A stretch of 64,000 nt of DNA. It comes from Psychrobacter phenylpyruvicus DSM 7000 = NBRC 102152. Lineage in GTDB: Bacteria; Pseudomonadota; Gammaproteobacteria; Pseudomonadales; Moraxellaceae. Positions 63,575 to 64,000 of the stretch are shown here, in pieces. A model generated the notes under the pieces. That model searched no databases. It saw nothing but the letters and a program-made list of their open reading frames with translations, and had not been told where the DNA came from. How positions within the stretch are numbered: position 1 is the first letter of the stretch; every line of letters begins with the position of its first letter. The stretch lies in NCBI RefSeq assembly GCF_000685805.1, contig NZ_JMKP01000015.1:1-64000 (forward strand), in the 5' to 3' direction. The position numbers and the translations under genes were made by a program.

Positions 63575-64000
63575 ATGTCACAAAAGTTCCCTATCTCTAA
63601 GCTAACGCTTGCTCTTCTAGCTCTTCCCCTTGCTTCTCTCACTCATGCTGCAGGTATTGACCGTTCAGGTCAGGACATTAAAGGCTTCTTTAATGACGGC
63701 ACTTACGCCGAAATCGATTATGCTTATCTAAAAACCGATATTTCAGGTCATGATCATGGCGGTCCATTTAATATTGCTAAGACGGAAGGGGAATATATAA
63801 AAGGCAATCCCACAGGAAACATATCAAAGGATGCTTATAGCTTTATGCGTTATGGGGTTAAGACTGATGTAAATGATATGATTAGTGTGGGGCTTTTTTA
63901 TGATGAGCCTTATGGTGCCGAAGTTAGATATGAAGGTGAGAGCGCTTTTATTTCTAAAGAAGGAGTTCCGACACTGGCTGATCCTGAAAATCCAAACCCT
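63575..64000 (+). CDS. FadL-family outer-membrane transport protein, copy 3 (5' part)
   Basis: An open frame of 142 codons from the ATG at 63575 runs off the right end. It starts with a signal peptide (LTLALLALPLASLTHAA), then GIDRSGQDIKGFFNDGTYAE, clearly like copies 1 and 2. YSFMRYGVKTDVNDMISVGL then FYDEPYGAEV match the second conserved block (Y-D-F-F-R-Y-G). It has its own short insert near residues 60-85 (HDHGGPFNIAKTEGEYIKGN). gaggat precedes the ATG. The C-terminal part lies beyond the window. Confidence 0.88.
   Translation, partial: MSQKFPISKLTLALLALPLASLTHAAGIDRSGQDIKGFFNDGTYAEIDYAYLKTDISGHDHGGPFNIAKTEGEYIKGNPTGNISKDAYSFMRYGVKTDVNDMISVGLFYDEPYGAEVRYEGESAFISKEGVPTLADPENPNP

Overview
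The window reads as chromosomal DNA of a gamma-proteobacterium of the family Moraxellaceae, most likely Psychrobacter. This is an inference from moderate-to-low GC, gene order (uvrA | MFS transporter-ssb; recA-recX; trpS-scpA-scpB), many housekeeping proteins with long low-complexity tails, and the absence of a recognisable LexA box at recA. Most of the window is core genome. No rRNA, tRNA, CRISPR array, prophage or defence island was recognised.

Layout. 1-1.5 kb: an ISAs1-family insertion sequence that has split a DUF2971-type gene. 1.7-7.3 kb: uvrA, divergent from a YajR-like MFS transporter and ssb. 7.4-19.6 kb: a PLP decarboxylase, a small membrane protein, a TatD-type hydrolase, tcdA, mnmC, a coiled-coil membrane protein, yciI, yciB, a PHP phosphoesterase, truD, an acetyltransferase and recX. 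19.6-31.7 kb: recA, sodC, lon, a Na+/H+ antiporter-family transporter, 5-formyl-THF cyclo-ligase, fumC, an adhesin-complex-protein/lysozyme-inhibitor-like protein, a small heat shock protein and ybeY. 31.8-38 kb: phoH, two ubiquinone hydroxylases, an extremely lysine-rich protein and a LysO-type exporter. 38-43.8 kb: a complete de novo NAD cluster, nadB-nadA divergent from an NrtR-type regulator and nadC. 44-50.5 kb: marC, a LysE/ArgO exporter, a 3 x 40-bp tandem repeat, a pair of paralogous membrane-anchored proteins, rluB and several accessory genes. 50.5-54 kb: a CDF-like transporter and scpB-scpA-trpS. 54.4-56.3 kb: an RTX family I.3 lipase. 56.4-60.2 kb: an LpxL-type acyltransferase, uup and slyX. 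60.5-64 kb: three tandem FadL-family outer-membrane proteins, the last cut by the window end.

The most informative regulatory signals are (i) one inverted repeat (TTATGCTC-N5-GAGCATAA and a close variant) found in both the nadA/nrtR and the nrtR/nadC intergenic regions, a good candidate operator for the regulator encoded between them; (ii) sigma-32-type promoters in front of the small heat shock gene and lon; and (iii) three 40-bp tandem repeats, two of which contain a perfect 13-bp palindrome, between the LysE-type exporter and a protein with an EF-hand loop. Many genes are bounded by clear intrinsic terminators. Nothing here is clearly a new multi-gene system. The best candidates for undescribed biology are the paralogous EF-hand/membrane pair with its repeat array, the lysine-rich protein, and the tandem FadL family.
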